NCBI GenBank assembly: GCA_029782095.1
Contig: JAKOVL010000132.1
Location: 1-64,000 of the forward strand
Source of the DNA: Bacillota bacterium
Lineage (GTDB): Bacteria; Bacillota; Dethiobacteria; DTU022
DNA: 64,000 nucleotides
Direction of reading: 5' to 3'
This document shows positions 56,833 to 64,000 of the stretch, in pieces (within the stretch, counting starts at the first letter, position 1; every line of letters starts with the position of its first letter). The notes under the pieces were generated by a model. It saw nothing but the letters and a program-made list of their open reading frames with translations, ran no database searches and was not told where the DNA came from. Position numbers and translations under genes: made by a program.

Positions 56833-59046
56833 TCACGGTTCCAGAATTTCTTTCCGCTCAATCCGTTCATAATTCAAGCTTAGCGTTTTGCCCCTGTACT
56901 TAATCACTATGGTTTGCGGCACCCTGGCGGTGACTGAGTACTTGCTGTCATATCTTTGGTATTCGGTAGCCTGCTTCGCACCGTTAATGGTAAAGATTCG
57001 GTCATAGCTCACATAGTACTCCTTGCCGGATGAAACATACCTGACGCTGCCGCCGCGTACGACCATTTCATTGCCCCGGATTCTCTGCTTGAACTGCTCG
57101 TATGATTCGGTATCCGTGTCCGACAGCTCCGTGATATAGATGTGATACTCGCCTCCCTCCCTGACCAGGTCAAATTCCTGCTCCAACTTTAACCCGTCAA
57201 TCCTGGCCACCTGCCGGTCATGCTGGACCAGAAGGGAGGCGGCGTGGCTGTCGTAGGGCCTGTATTTCAGCTCGCCGTTGGCGATCATGGCCACCAGGAC
57301 GCGATCCCGCCGGCCGAAAACATAGCGGCCCTCCAGCTCCAGCTGGTCAAATTTCTCCCGGGGCATATAGGCGTGGGTTATGCGGGCTGTTCTGAATTCC
57401 AGCAGGCGCTTTTTTTGCGGCATCCGGTAGATGGTGATATTGATATTCCGGTCCTGCACGCTCATGGGCCGCCTGCCGTTGCCCACCCAGTAGCCCGGCG
57501 AGGCCTCATGTTTTTCAGGGCTGCAGTCGTCCCTGGCCGGATGGGTGGTATAGATGGCCAGGTCGGGGGCGATGTTGGCCGACCAGATATGCTCCTGGGC
57601 GCCGCAGCTGTCCACGTGATGGGCCACGGCCGTAGTTAAAGCATAATACCTGTTTCGATAGCAGTAGACATTACCCCGGCCGAGGGCGATGCCGTTGGTC
57701 ATGGGCGCGAACCTTGCGCTTATAAACCGGGGCACCTGCAGCAGCCTCAGCAGTTTAATATTGATCAAGCGGAAGGGATTGACAAACTTATTTCTTAACA
57801 TCTTGTGCCGGTTTAAGTATTGGAGGGTGTTTTCGATCACTTCGGGGTTGGTGAAAGCTTCGGCGCCGAACTGGGCCATGATCTGGTGATCCGCCTGGCC
57901 GACCAGGCCTTCTTCCACAAGCTCGTTTACGTTAAGGCCCGATGAGGATTTGATCACCGCCGGCTCCCGATCCAGGGCAATCGCGTAGATCACCTCGGGC
58001 AAAAGGTAGCAGCCGGCCCGGTACATGGCCGTAAAACACTGCACCATCTGGGCGTCCACACCCACCAGCTTCACCATGGTTTCCAGGTCTGCCGTACCGG
58101 CCGCGATCTGCTGCGCGATGGCCGGGCTGGCGGGCGGCAGCTTGCAGCCGCCCGGTTTTGGCCAGATTGTCTCCATGGCCGTCCTGATCCGGTTGCCGTA
58201 GAGGTTGCCGGATTTGTTGTCGCCATACATGCGGCTGCTGGCAGCCACAAAGGTGTTGTTTACGGAGACGGTGGCCACATCGTACCAGAGCAGGTCCAGG
58301 ATCATTTTCATCCGCTCCACAGAATCCCGGTCCCGGGAGTACTGGATATAGTTGGCCATGGCCCCAAGATTTTCAGCGTAGTAATTATTGCTGAACCACT
58401 CGGCAAAACCGTATTTGAATCTTTGCTCCATCCAGTAGTTGATTCGCCTGATGGCCTTGGTCATATGTTCGCTGCCGCTCATGCCGCTGTTGGCAAAGAT
58501 CTGATCAGGCCATTCCTGCCCGGCCAGGTACTCGCTCACCGCAAAAAGCAGTTGATGGTTTTCCGACCAGAAGCAGAGACTGTCTGCGCCGGGTTCATCC
58601 ATCCAGTATTTAAAGTTGAGGAATGTGGATTTAATCTGTTCTTTAACCTTTTGGGGCAGGCGATCGCGGCAATCTTTGTATAACCGGAACAGCAGCTGCA
58701 GCCTGAAATCGGCGCAGTCATAGCGCCTGTTAATGTATTTCAGCGAGGGCGCCAGGGCGCGGCTGATGTACTCTTCATCTACCGTGAGTCCTTCCGGTAT
58801 CTTCTCCGGTTCAGTAAGGTAGTAATAAACCAGGGACAGGCCCAGGGGATCCAGGCTTTCTTCGGGAAGGTCGGCGATGGGCTTTTGTCTTAAAGCGGCA
58901 ACCAGGTCTGCGGTCATCCACAGCAGCGCCAGTCCGGCCAAAGCGGCAGGAATGTAGAGCATAATCATCAGCGCAACCCCATTCAGCTCTTTTTGCCTAT
59001 ATTCTTTAAAGCTGGAAATAATCCTGTGTGCAAAGGTTATTCGCAT
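56833..59046 (-). CDS. large membrane-anchored protein, possibly lyase-like
   Basis: 737 residues; one membrane helix near residues 26-49. The following part (about 60-380) is rich in helices with Trp/Tyr/Asn clusters such as YGFAEWFSNNYYAENLGAM and VSVNNTFVAASSRMYGDNKSGNLYG; the remainder is beta rich, with AHHVDSCGAQEHIWSANIAPDL and a C-terminal TARVPQTIVIKYRGKTLSL. A helical toroid followed by a beta sandwich is the layout of several polysaccharide lyases and heparinases, but catalytic residues are not assignable by eye. Function unknown. Convergent with the toxin gene. Confidence 0.6.
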   Translation of the reverse strand: MRITFAHRIISSFKEYRQKELNGVALMIMLYIPAALAGLALLWMTADLVAALRQKPIADLPEESLDPLGLSLVYYYLTEPEKIPEGLTVDEEYISRALAPSLKYINRRYDCADFRLQLLFRLYKDCRDRLPQKVKEQIKSTFLNFKYWMDEPGADSLCFWSENHQLLFAVSEYLAGQEWPDQIFANSGMSGSEHMTKAIRRINYWMEQRFKYGFAEWFSNNYYAENLGAMANYIQYSRDRDSVERMKMILDLLWYDVATVSVNNTFVAASSRMYGDNKSGNLYGNRIRTAMETIWPKPGGCKLPPASPAIAQQIAAGTADLETMVKLVGVDAQMVQCFTAMYRAGCYLLPEVIYAIALDREPAVIKSSSGLNVNELVEEGLVGQADHQIMAQFGAEAFTNPEVIENTLQYLNRHKMLRNKFVNPFRLINIKLLRLLQVPRFISARFAPMTNGIALGRGNVYCYRNRYYALTTAVAHHVDSCGAQEHIWSANIAPDLAIYTTHPARDDCSPEKHEASPGYWVGNGRRPMSVQDRNINITIYRMPQKKRLLEFRTARITHAYMPREKFDQLELEGRYVFGRRDRVLVAMIANGELKYRPYDSHAASLLVQHDRQVARIDGLKLEQEFDLVREGGEYHIYITELSDTDTESYEQFKQRIRGNEMVVRGGSVRYVSSGKEYYVSYDRIFTINGAKQATEYQRYDSKYSVTARVPQTIVIKYRGKTLSLNYERIERKEILEP

Positions 59047-59215
59047 GAAGAACCCCCGGCCACCTCACTCCGTCCCCCCTCGCCCATAAGCCCGGCTGGT
59101 TTGGCAATAACCGGGAAGGTAAATAATATTGAGTATAGAATAGTAACTTTATTGTTCCAGGCAAAAGTGTTTTGGACATGCTAAACGCGGCGCGATTTAA
59201 AGGGGGAGTTTTCAA

Positions 59216-59629
59216 GTGCGTTCATACACACGCTACCTCACTTTCAACACGGCCAAAAGGCGCGAGTACATAAATATCACCAATGAAGTGGAGCAGGCCC
59301 TGGCTGAAAGCGGCATCCAGGAAGGGCTGGCCCTGGTTTCGGCAATGCACCTCACTGCCGGTGTCTATATAAATGACAATGAGTCGGGCCTAATTAAGGA
59401 TATCGACGCCATGCTGGAGCGGCTGGCCCCGTACCGCGCCGATTACCACCATCACCGCACCGGTGAGGACAACGGCGATGCCCATCTGAAAAATATGCTG
59501 GTGGGGCACCAGGTGCTGGTTCCGGTTACGGCGGGCAAGCTGGAATTCGGGCCGTGGCAGCAGATTTTTTACGCCGAGTTCGACGGCTGCCGCCCCAAGC
59601 GGGTCGTGATTAAAATCATCGGCGAATAG
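59216..59629 (+). CDS. YjbQ family protein (UPF0047)
   Basis: 137 residues, the normal length. Family motifs [43 protein letters not shown] with clustered His that bind a metal, and [22 protein letters not shown]. Known for thiamine-phosphate-synthase-like activity in E. coli YjbQ; physiological role unclear. GTG start with GGGGGAG upstream. Confidence 0.92.
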   Translation: MRSYTRYLTFNTAKRREYINITNEVEQALAESGIQEGLALVSAMHLTAGVYINDNESGLIKDIDAMLERLAPYRADYHHHRTGEDNGDAHLKNMLVGHQVLVPVTAGKLEFGPWQQIFYAEFDGCRPKRVVIKIIGE

Positions 59630-59650
59630 CCAAAAAAAAACAATCAACCG

Positions 59651-59710
59651 GGAAAAGTATCATGCTGCCGGCAATGATCCATGCAGCAGGGGGCTCGCTT
59701 GTACTTTTCC
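59651..59710 (+). other. nested hairpin between yjbQ and proS
   Basis: Outer arms GGAAAAGTA (59651-59659) and TACTTTTCC (59702-59710), 9 bp perfect; inner TGCTGC (59663-59668) and GCAGCA (59683-59688). No T-run follows. Could be a 3' UTR structure or a small structured RNA. Confidence 0.35.
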
Positions 59711-59778
59711 TCAACCGGGGAACTGTGTTAGAATGAGGATAATATTTTTGGCAACATAGCGTAGAAAGGGTGAAGGAG

Positions 59779-61248
59779 ATGGAGCTGTCCAGGCGCGAAG
59801 CCGCAGCCCAATCAAAGGATTTTGTCAAGGAAATAACACCGCAGGCGGTGGACTATTCACAGTGGTACATAGACGTGATCACAAAGACAGAAATGATGGA
59901 TTATGCGCCGGTAAAAGGATGCATGGCCATACGCCCCTTCGGCTTCGCCATCTGGGAGAAGATCCAGGAGCTTTTGGGAGCCCGGATTAAAGCGACGGGG
60001 CATGAGAATGCTTACTTCCCGCTGTTTATCCCCCAGGGGCTGCTTCAAAAAGAGGCAGAGCACGTGGAAGGGTTTGCTCCCGAGGTGGCCTGGGTGACCA
60101 AGGGCGGCGACGAAGTTTTGGCCGAACCGCTGGTGGTGCGGCCCACCTCGGAGGCAATTATCTGCGATTTCTATTCCCGCTGGATTCAATCCTGGCGGGA
60201 CTTGCCCGTGTTGATCAACCAGTGGTGCAACGTGGTCCGCTGGGAAAAGGCGACCCGCCCCTTTTTGCGGACTTCCGAATTTTTGTGGCAGGAAGGTCAC
60301 ACCTGCCACCGCACCGAAGCGGAAGCGGAGGAAGAAACGCTAAAGATGCTGGAGGTCTACCGCGAGTTCCTGGAGACGGAGATGGCCATTCCGGTCATTA
60401 CCGGCCGCAAAAGCGAGCGGGAAAAATTCGCCGGCGCGCTGCGCACCTATACCGTGGAGGCATTGATGAGCGATGGTCGCGCCCTTCAGGCCGGCACCTC
60501 CCATAACCTGGGGCAGCATTTTGCCAAGGTGTTTGATATTACTTTCTTAGACCAGGACGACCAGTTAAAATATGTCTGGCAGACCTCCTGGGGGGTCTCC
60601 ACCCGCCTGATCGGCGCGCTGATCATGGTTCACGGCGATGACCGCGGCCTGAAGCTGCCTCCGCGCCTGGCCCCCATTCAGGCTGTGATTGTGCCGATCC
60701 TGTCCAAGAAGGCGCGGGAGCAGGTGCTGGCCGCGGCCCGGGACCTGGCGGAGCGGCTTAAAGAAGTTGTGCGCCTCAAGCTGGACGACCGGGAAGAGTA
60801 TTCCCCCGGCTGGAAGTATAACGAATGGGAGATGAAGGGGGTGCCGGTGCGCATTGAGCTGGGCCCGCGGGACCTGGAGAAAAACCAGGTGGTTCTGGTG
60901 CGCCGCGATAGCGGCGCCAGGGAGGCGGTTCCCGCAGCCGAACTGCCGGCCCGTCTGCCCGTATTGCTGGAAGAGATCCAGCAGGCGTTGTTCCAGCAGG
61001 CCCTGCAGTTTCGCGAGGCCAATACCCGCAGCGGCTCCGATTACCGGCACTTTGTTGAAACAATGGAACAAAAGCGAGGGTTTTACCTGACAGCCTGGTG
61101 CGGCAAAGAGGAGTGCGAGCTAAAGGCCAAGGAAGATACCAAGGCCACCATTCGCTGCATACCTTTTGGGGTGGAGTCGGGATATGAGCACTGCATCGTC
61201 TGCGGTGAGAAAGCCAAGGAAACGGTCTACTTCGCCCGGGCGTACTAG
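59779..61248 (+). CDS. proS: prolyl-tRNA synthetase, short (archaeal/eukaryote-like) form
   Basis: 489 residues from ATG 59779 (AGAAAGG 9 bases upstream; GTG 59770 is the alternative). Charges tRNA-Pro. Class II motifs: ENAYFPLFIPQGLL, LVVRPTSEAIICDFYSRWIQSWRDLPVLINQWCNVVRWE (motif 2 in pieces), FLWQEGHTCH, GTSHNLGQHFAKVFDI and the motif 3 segment WGVSTRLIGALIMVHGDDRGLKLPP. It lacks the editing INS domain of the long bacterial form; the C-terminal zinc-like domain with CGKEEC and CIVCGEK is that of the short form. Confidence 0.95.
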   Translation: MELSRREAAAQSKDFVKEITPQAVDYSQWYIDVITKTEMMDYAPVKGCMAIRPFGFAIWEKIQELLGARIKATGHENAYFPLFIPQGLLQKEAEHVEGFAPEVAWVTKGGDEVLAEPLVVRPTSEAIICDFYSRWIQSWRDLPVLINQWCNVVRWEKATRPFLRTSEFLWQEGHTCHRTEAEAEEETLKMLEVYREFLETEMAIPVITGRKSEREKFAGALRTYTVEALMSDGRALQAGTSHNLGQHFAKVFDITFLDQDDQLKYVWQTSWGVSTRLIGALIMVHGDDRGLKLPPRLAPIQAVIVPILSKKAREQVLAAARDLAERLKEVVRLKLDDREEYSPGWKYNEWEMKGVPVRIELGPRDLEKNQVVLVRRDSGAREAVPAAELPARLPVLLEEIQQALFQQALQFREANTRSGSDYRHFVETMEQKRGFYLTAWCGKEECELKAKEDTKATIRCIPFGVESGYEHCIVCGEKAKETVYFARAY

Positions 61249-61284
61249 CGGTCCCGGGCCATACTTGCTCTCACTTTCACTCAT

Positions 61285-61580
61285 TCCGACCCTTCCCCCA
61301 TCAGGGGGAGGGGGCAGCTAACTGCAGCACAGATCCCAGCGGGTAAAGAGCAAGGGAGAGGGGGAGAAGAAGCCTGGCGACCTGTCATAGGCCGGGAGAA
61401 GTTACGCCCCCCCTAACCCTACCCCCGCGAGGGGGAGGGGATCGGTCAATGGTCTGTTTCCTGTATTCGTGGTGCTCAGTGCGGTAACGGCAATTCCCTC
61501 TCCCCCGGTATGCACTGCTTTCCTCTGCCCGGCCCATATCCCCCACTCTTGCGGGAGAGGGTGCAGGAGAGGGGGCAGCA
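61285..61580. repeat. dispersed palindromic elements (one complete, one broken)
   Basis: Left: CCCTTCCCCCATCAGGGGGAGGGGG, then AAGGGAGAGGGGGAG, AAGCCTGGCGACCTG, GGCCGGGAGAAGTTACGCCCCCC, CCCCCGCGAGGGGGAGGGG, as in the 4.1-kb copies. Right: TGCGGTAACGGCAATTCCCTCTCCCCCGG with its palindrome split by about 40 bases. No other gene content between 61249 and 61622. Confidence 0.8.
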
Positions 61581-61622
61581 GGCGGGGAAACCCCAATGCA
61601 GATGCGGAAAGGAATGATTTTA

Positions 61623-62759
61623 ATGCCCTCGACAGTATATTTTGCCGGAAGGCGGGCCAAATCGCACCGGGAGAGCCTGGTCCGAAAAGTGGATCGCCTG
61701 TTCGACCGGGTCGGAGCGGCCAAGCTCATCGAAAAAAACAGCCTGGTGGCGGTTAAACTGCACTTTGGCGAACGGGGCGGCTCCACCTATATTCACCCCG
61801 TCCTGGTGCGCCGCGTGGTGGATAAAATCAAGTCGGCCGGCGGAAAACCTTTTCTCTGCGACACCAATACGCTCTATGCCGGGGGGCGGAACAACGCTCC
61901 CGATCACCTGGAGACAGCGCTGCAGCACGGTTTCGCCTACGCCACGGTGGGCGCACCGGTCCTTATTGCCGACGGCCTGCGCGGCCGCGATTATCACGCG
62001 GTAAAAATTAAGGGGAAGCATTTTAGCGAAGTGCAGATAGCCTCCGCCGTGGTAGAAGCCGACGCCATGGTGGTGCTATCCCACGTCAAGGGGCATATGA
62101 TCACCGGCTTTGGCGGCGCTATTAAAAATTTGGGGATGGGCTGCGGCAACCGCTCCGGCAAGCAGAAAATGCATTCCGCTTTAAAACCTGTAATTAAAGG
62201 GGAGCACTGCCGCCGCTGCGGCGCCTGCCTGCGCTGGTGCCTGGCCAAGGCGATTACCTTGAACGAAGGCAGCGGTGCCATGATCAATCCCGAGCTTTGC
62301 ACGGGCTGCGGCGAGTGCATCATTTCCTGCACTCACGGGGCGGTGCAGGTGCAGTGGCGCTCCGCGGTTATGGAAGTGGTGGAGCGGATGGACGAATATG
62401 CCCTGGGCGCTCTGGCGGGCAAAGAGCAGAAAACAGTATTTTTCAACTTTTTACTGAATATTGTCCCTGACTGCGACTGCTGCGCCTGGAGCGATGCTCC
62501 CGTGGTTCCCGACATCGGCATCCTCGCCTCCACCGACGCGGTGGCCATTGACCAGGCTTCGGTAGACCTGATCAACGCGCAAACCGGCATCGCTGCTTCG
62601 GCGTTGAAAAAGAATCTCAAGCCGGGTGAAGATAAATTTGACGCCCTGCACCCCGAAAGCGATTACCATACCATGCTTTCTTACGCCGAAGAAATCGGCC
62701 TGGGCAGCCGCAGCTACCAGCTGGTGGAGATAAAGCCGTCGCGGCGGCAAAAAAAATAG
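61623..62759 (+). CDS. DUF362 iron-sulfur protein
   Basis: 378 residues from ATG 61623. DUF362 domain (VAVKLHFGERGGSTYIHPVLVRRVVDKIKSAGGKPFLCDTNTLY in pieces) with a 2x[4Fe-4S] ferredoxin module about residues 189-250: CRRCGACLRWC and CTGCGECIISC. Widespread in anaerobes and archaea; exact function unknown, likely electron transfer linked to a metabolic enzyme. Confidence 0.88.
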   Translation: MPSTVYFAGRRAKSHRESLVRKVDRLFDRVGAAKLIEKNSLVAVKLHFGERGGSTYIHPVLVRRVVDKIKSAGGKPFLCDTNTLYAGGRNNAPDHLETALQHGFAYATVGAPVLIADGLRGRDYHAVKIKGKHFSEVQIASAVVEADAMVVLSHVKGHMITGFGGAIKNLGMGCGNRSGKQKMHSALKPVIKGEHCRRCGACLRWCLAKAITLNEGSGAMINPELCTGCGECIISCTHGAVQVQWRSAVMEVVERMDEYALGALAGKEQKTVFFNFLLNIVPDCDCCAWSDAPVVPDIGILASTDAVAIDQASVDLINAQTGIAASALKKNLKPGEDKFDALHPESDYHTMLSYAEEIGLGSRSYQLVEIKPSRRQKK

Positions 62760-62867
62760 GCTCAACTGCAAGGGCGGAAAATATGGATGCCCTTGGCCCA
62801 AGCGAGAGGCAACTGTCTCCCCCGGTTGAAATACCTCTGTCTGCATATGCGGAAATGGTGTCTCTGC

Positions 62868-62920
62868 GCCTTTTCCGGCCAAGAGAAGGCGCGGGGCGGC
62901 GAAAGCCAAAGGGCGCTTTT
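62868..62920 (+). terminator. hairpin with T-run after the DUF362 gene
   Basis: GCGCCTT / AAGGCGC pair, then AAGGGCGCTTTTTTC. The GCGCC arm can pair with either copy of the downstream complement. About 110 bases past the stop. Confidence 0.45.
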
Positions 62921-62941
62921 TTCATTTCACCCCTGAAATAT

Positions 62942-62974
62942 AAAATAACGTGACCAAAAGACTCACGTTATTTT
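62942..62974. terminator. bidirectional terminator between convergent genes
   Basis: 12-bp perfect stem AAAATAACGTGA / TCACGTTATTTT with a 9-base loop; A/T ends supply T-runs in both directions. Likely ends the tetR transcript. Confidence 0.75.
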
Positions 62975-63004
62975 ATCCCCAGGTCCGGATGGTGGGCCTG
63001 GGTC

Positions 63005-63631
63005 TTACTTTTCATTGGGGTTGATAAAAAAACCCTGGAAGACCAGGTCCGTGAGCACGGTGCTCAGTCTCTCAATGTCTGTTTCATCTTCATTGACCAC
63101 TTCCCAGATAAAGCGCTCGATTAACAGAATATAAGCCTTTGCACCCAGCTGGTAATCGAATTTTTTAGCCAGGCCGGCCTCCTGGGCGTATTTAATGGAC
63201 CGGGCTGCGCTGTTGATGAAGTGCTGCTTTACGGCATACCAGTGGGCGTTAATTTGTTCCGACTGGCCCAGGGCTTCCTGGTATACTTTCATAATCGGCC
63301 TGTGCTTGTCGGCCAGGGTAAAGCAGGTTTTCATCAGGTCATTGAATATTTTTCGCGCATCCTGGAAACTCGCCGGGGTGAACTCAATATCGGCATAGGT
63401 GTAAAAATCGTCGAGAACGCTGTCTACGACTTTATTTAAAATGTCATCTTTGCCCTTAAAGTGACTATAAACGGTGCCGTAACCCACATTGGCTCGCTCG
63501 CTGATTTTAGAGATGGTCGTTTTGGAATAGCCTTCGGTTAAGAACACTTCCTGTGCTGTATCTAGAATTAATTTTCTGGTAATGCGGCTGCGCAGGTAAC
63601 GGCGCGGCCGTTTGGCCGGAGCATTTTTCAC
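63005..63631 (-). CDS. TetR family regulator
   Basis: 208 residues. N-terminal helix-turn-helix: TRKLILDTAQEVFLTEGYSKTTISKISERANVGYGTVYSHFKGKDDIL in pieces, then a helical ligand domain with FNDLMKTCFTLADKHRPIMKVYQEALGQ. A palindrome overlaps its promoter, indicating autoregulation. Neighbours do not reveal a regulated transporter. Confidence 0.92.
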   Translation of the reverse strand: MKNAPAKRPRRYLRSRITRKLILDTAQEVFLTEGYSKTTISKISERANVGYGTVYSHFKGKDDILNKVVDSVLDDFYTYADIEFTPASFQDARKIFNDLMKTCFTLADKHRPIMKVYQEALGQSEQINAHWYAVKQHFINSAARSIKYAQEAGLAKKFDYQLGAKAYILLIERFIWEVVNEDETDIERLSTVLTDLVFQGFFINPNEK

Positions 63632-63674
63632 ATATATTCCTCCTTAGTTTTTCAATTAACTAAACAGAAGCTTT

Positions 63675-63712
63675 ATATAATGACATTATATCAGTTTATT
63701 GAAAAATTACAA
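63675..63712 (-). promoter_or_regulatory. tetR promoter with overlapping operator
   Basis: On the minus strand TTGTAA (63712-63707), 16-bp spacer, TATAAT (63690-63685). A perfect palindrome ATATAATG-A-CATTATAT (63675-63691) covers the -10. Confidence 0.65.
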
Positions 63713-63781
63713 ACCTTAATCAAGAAAAAATTTATTACAATAAAGGGCGTGAGCAAGGGGCTTTTGCCGTGTAGGTCAGGT

Positions 63782-63814
63782 AAAAAAAAAGCACCCTTTG
63801 CATCAAGGGTGCTT
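63782..63814 (-). terminator. terminator of the SleB-type gene
   Basis: AAGCACCCTT / AAGGGTGCTT stem with a 6-base loop; minus strand continues with nine T. It lies 30 bases past the stop. Confidence 0.85.
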
Positions 63815-63843
63815 ACCTGGTAAAATATAGCTAGCATCTGTTT

Positions 63844-64000
63844 TTAACGGGCAAAGACATGCCGCCCGATGCGGGTTAGCGTGGGCCTGGTAAAGATCCA
63901 CCAGCTGGTGGCTGTAGCCGGATTGTAGTAATAAAGGGCTCTGCCGGTGGGATCTTCGCCATTAAGGGCTTCTTCCACAGCCCGGTAAGCCGTATCGTCC
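63844..64000 (-). CDS. SleB/CwlJ-type cell wall hydrolase, 3' part
   Basis: Minus-strand frame open to the window edge, about 52 C-terminal residues: DDTAYRAVEEALNGEDPTG, ALYYYNPATATSWW, TRIGRHVFAR then stop TAA. This is the characteristic end of SleB/CwlJ hydrolases (ALNGxDPTGGALYYYNPxxA ... IGxHVF), which degrade spore cortex during germination. The N-terminal part is outside the window. Confidence 0.85.
   Translation of the reverse strand, partial: DDTAYRAVEEALNGEDPTGRALYYYNPATATSWWIFTRPTLTRIGRHVFAR

Overview
The window is a mostly ordinary chromosomal stretch of a spore-forming, probably anaerobic Firmicute of the class Clostridia. GC is moderately high, and a Peptococcaceae, Desulfotomaculum or Moorella-like lineage fits best (inference). 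Reasons: spore genes (CwlD, GerMN lipoprotein, CotF-like coat proteins, a SleB-type hydrolase); aldehyde:ferredoxin oxidoreductase; a corrinoid-activator-type ASKHA protein beside a DUF1638 protein; MurT/GatD; short-form ProS; many GTG/TTG starts with strong Shine-Dalgarno sites; and two genes read through in-frame UGA as selenocysteine.

Layout. 1-6.3 kb: end of a polysaccharide deacetylase, a long 15-residue-repeat membrane-anchored protein, a VanY-type carboxypeptidase, a tandem 170-bp repeat, a 2H phosphoesterase and CwlD. 6.4-9.7 kb: a sulfur island with an ArsR regulator, a four-domain CoA-disulfide reductase/rhodanese/TusA/DsrE protein, and a HesB-like selenoprotein. 9.8-14.2 kb: a minus-strand operon (ferredoxin, AOR, sodium:solute symporter, 49-residue membrane protein, frameshifted MoaD) behind a sigma-54-type promoter. 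14.4-25 kb: spermidine synthase, a racemase remnant, selenocysteine peroxiredoxin, UbiA prenyltransferase, aspartokinase, a YvrJ-type small protein, HisG, PrsA-like foldase, a folate ECF transporter behind a tetrahydrofolate riboswitch, GerMN lipoprotein and MATE exporter. 25.4-30.2 kb: a five-gene minus-strand operon with two SCP2-like paralogues enclosing a split transketolase and a class III aminotransferase. 30.3-41.5 kb: GatD/MurT (GatD lacks its catalytic Cys), a CBS protein, Apt, MscS, a decayed second gatD, coat proteins, a PIG-L deacetylase, the ASKHA/DUF1638 pair and a DUF421/DUF4363 pair. 41.5-51.4 kb: two mgtE copies, tRNA-Arg(CCG), a glycosyltransferase, a membrane alkaline-phosphatase-fold protein and an M16 peptidase pair. 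51.5-64 kb: an aminotransferase/acyl-ACP-reductase fusion, PadR with a VanZ protein, an AbiE-like toxin-antitoxin pair, a large orphan membrane protein, YjbQ, ProS, a DUF362 ferredoxin protein, TetR and a partial SleB.

The most unusual items are the fused aminotransferase and acyl-thioester reductase (a predicted one-protein route from acyl thioester to alkyl amine), the SCP2/transketolase/aminotransferase operon, the two selenoproteins, the 15-residue-repeat surface protein, an acidic/proline leader-like reading frame before mgtE, and the loss of the GatD nucleophile together with a decayed gatD copy. A family of about 150-bp palindrome-bearing elements is scattered in intergenic regions in both orientations. 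All function calls come from motif recognition by eye; no database search was run.
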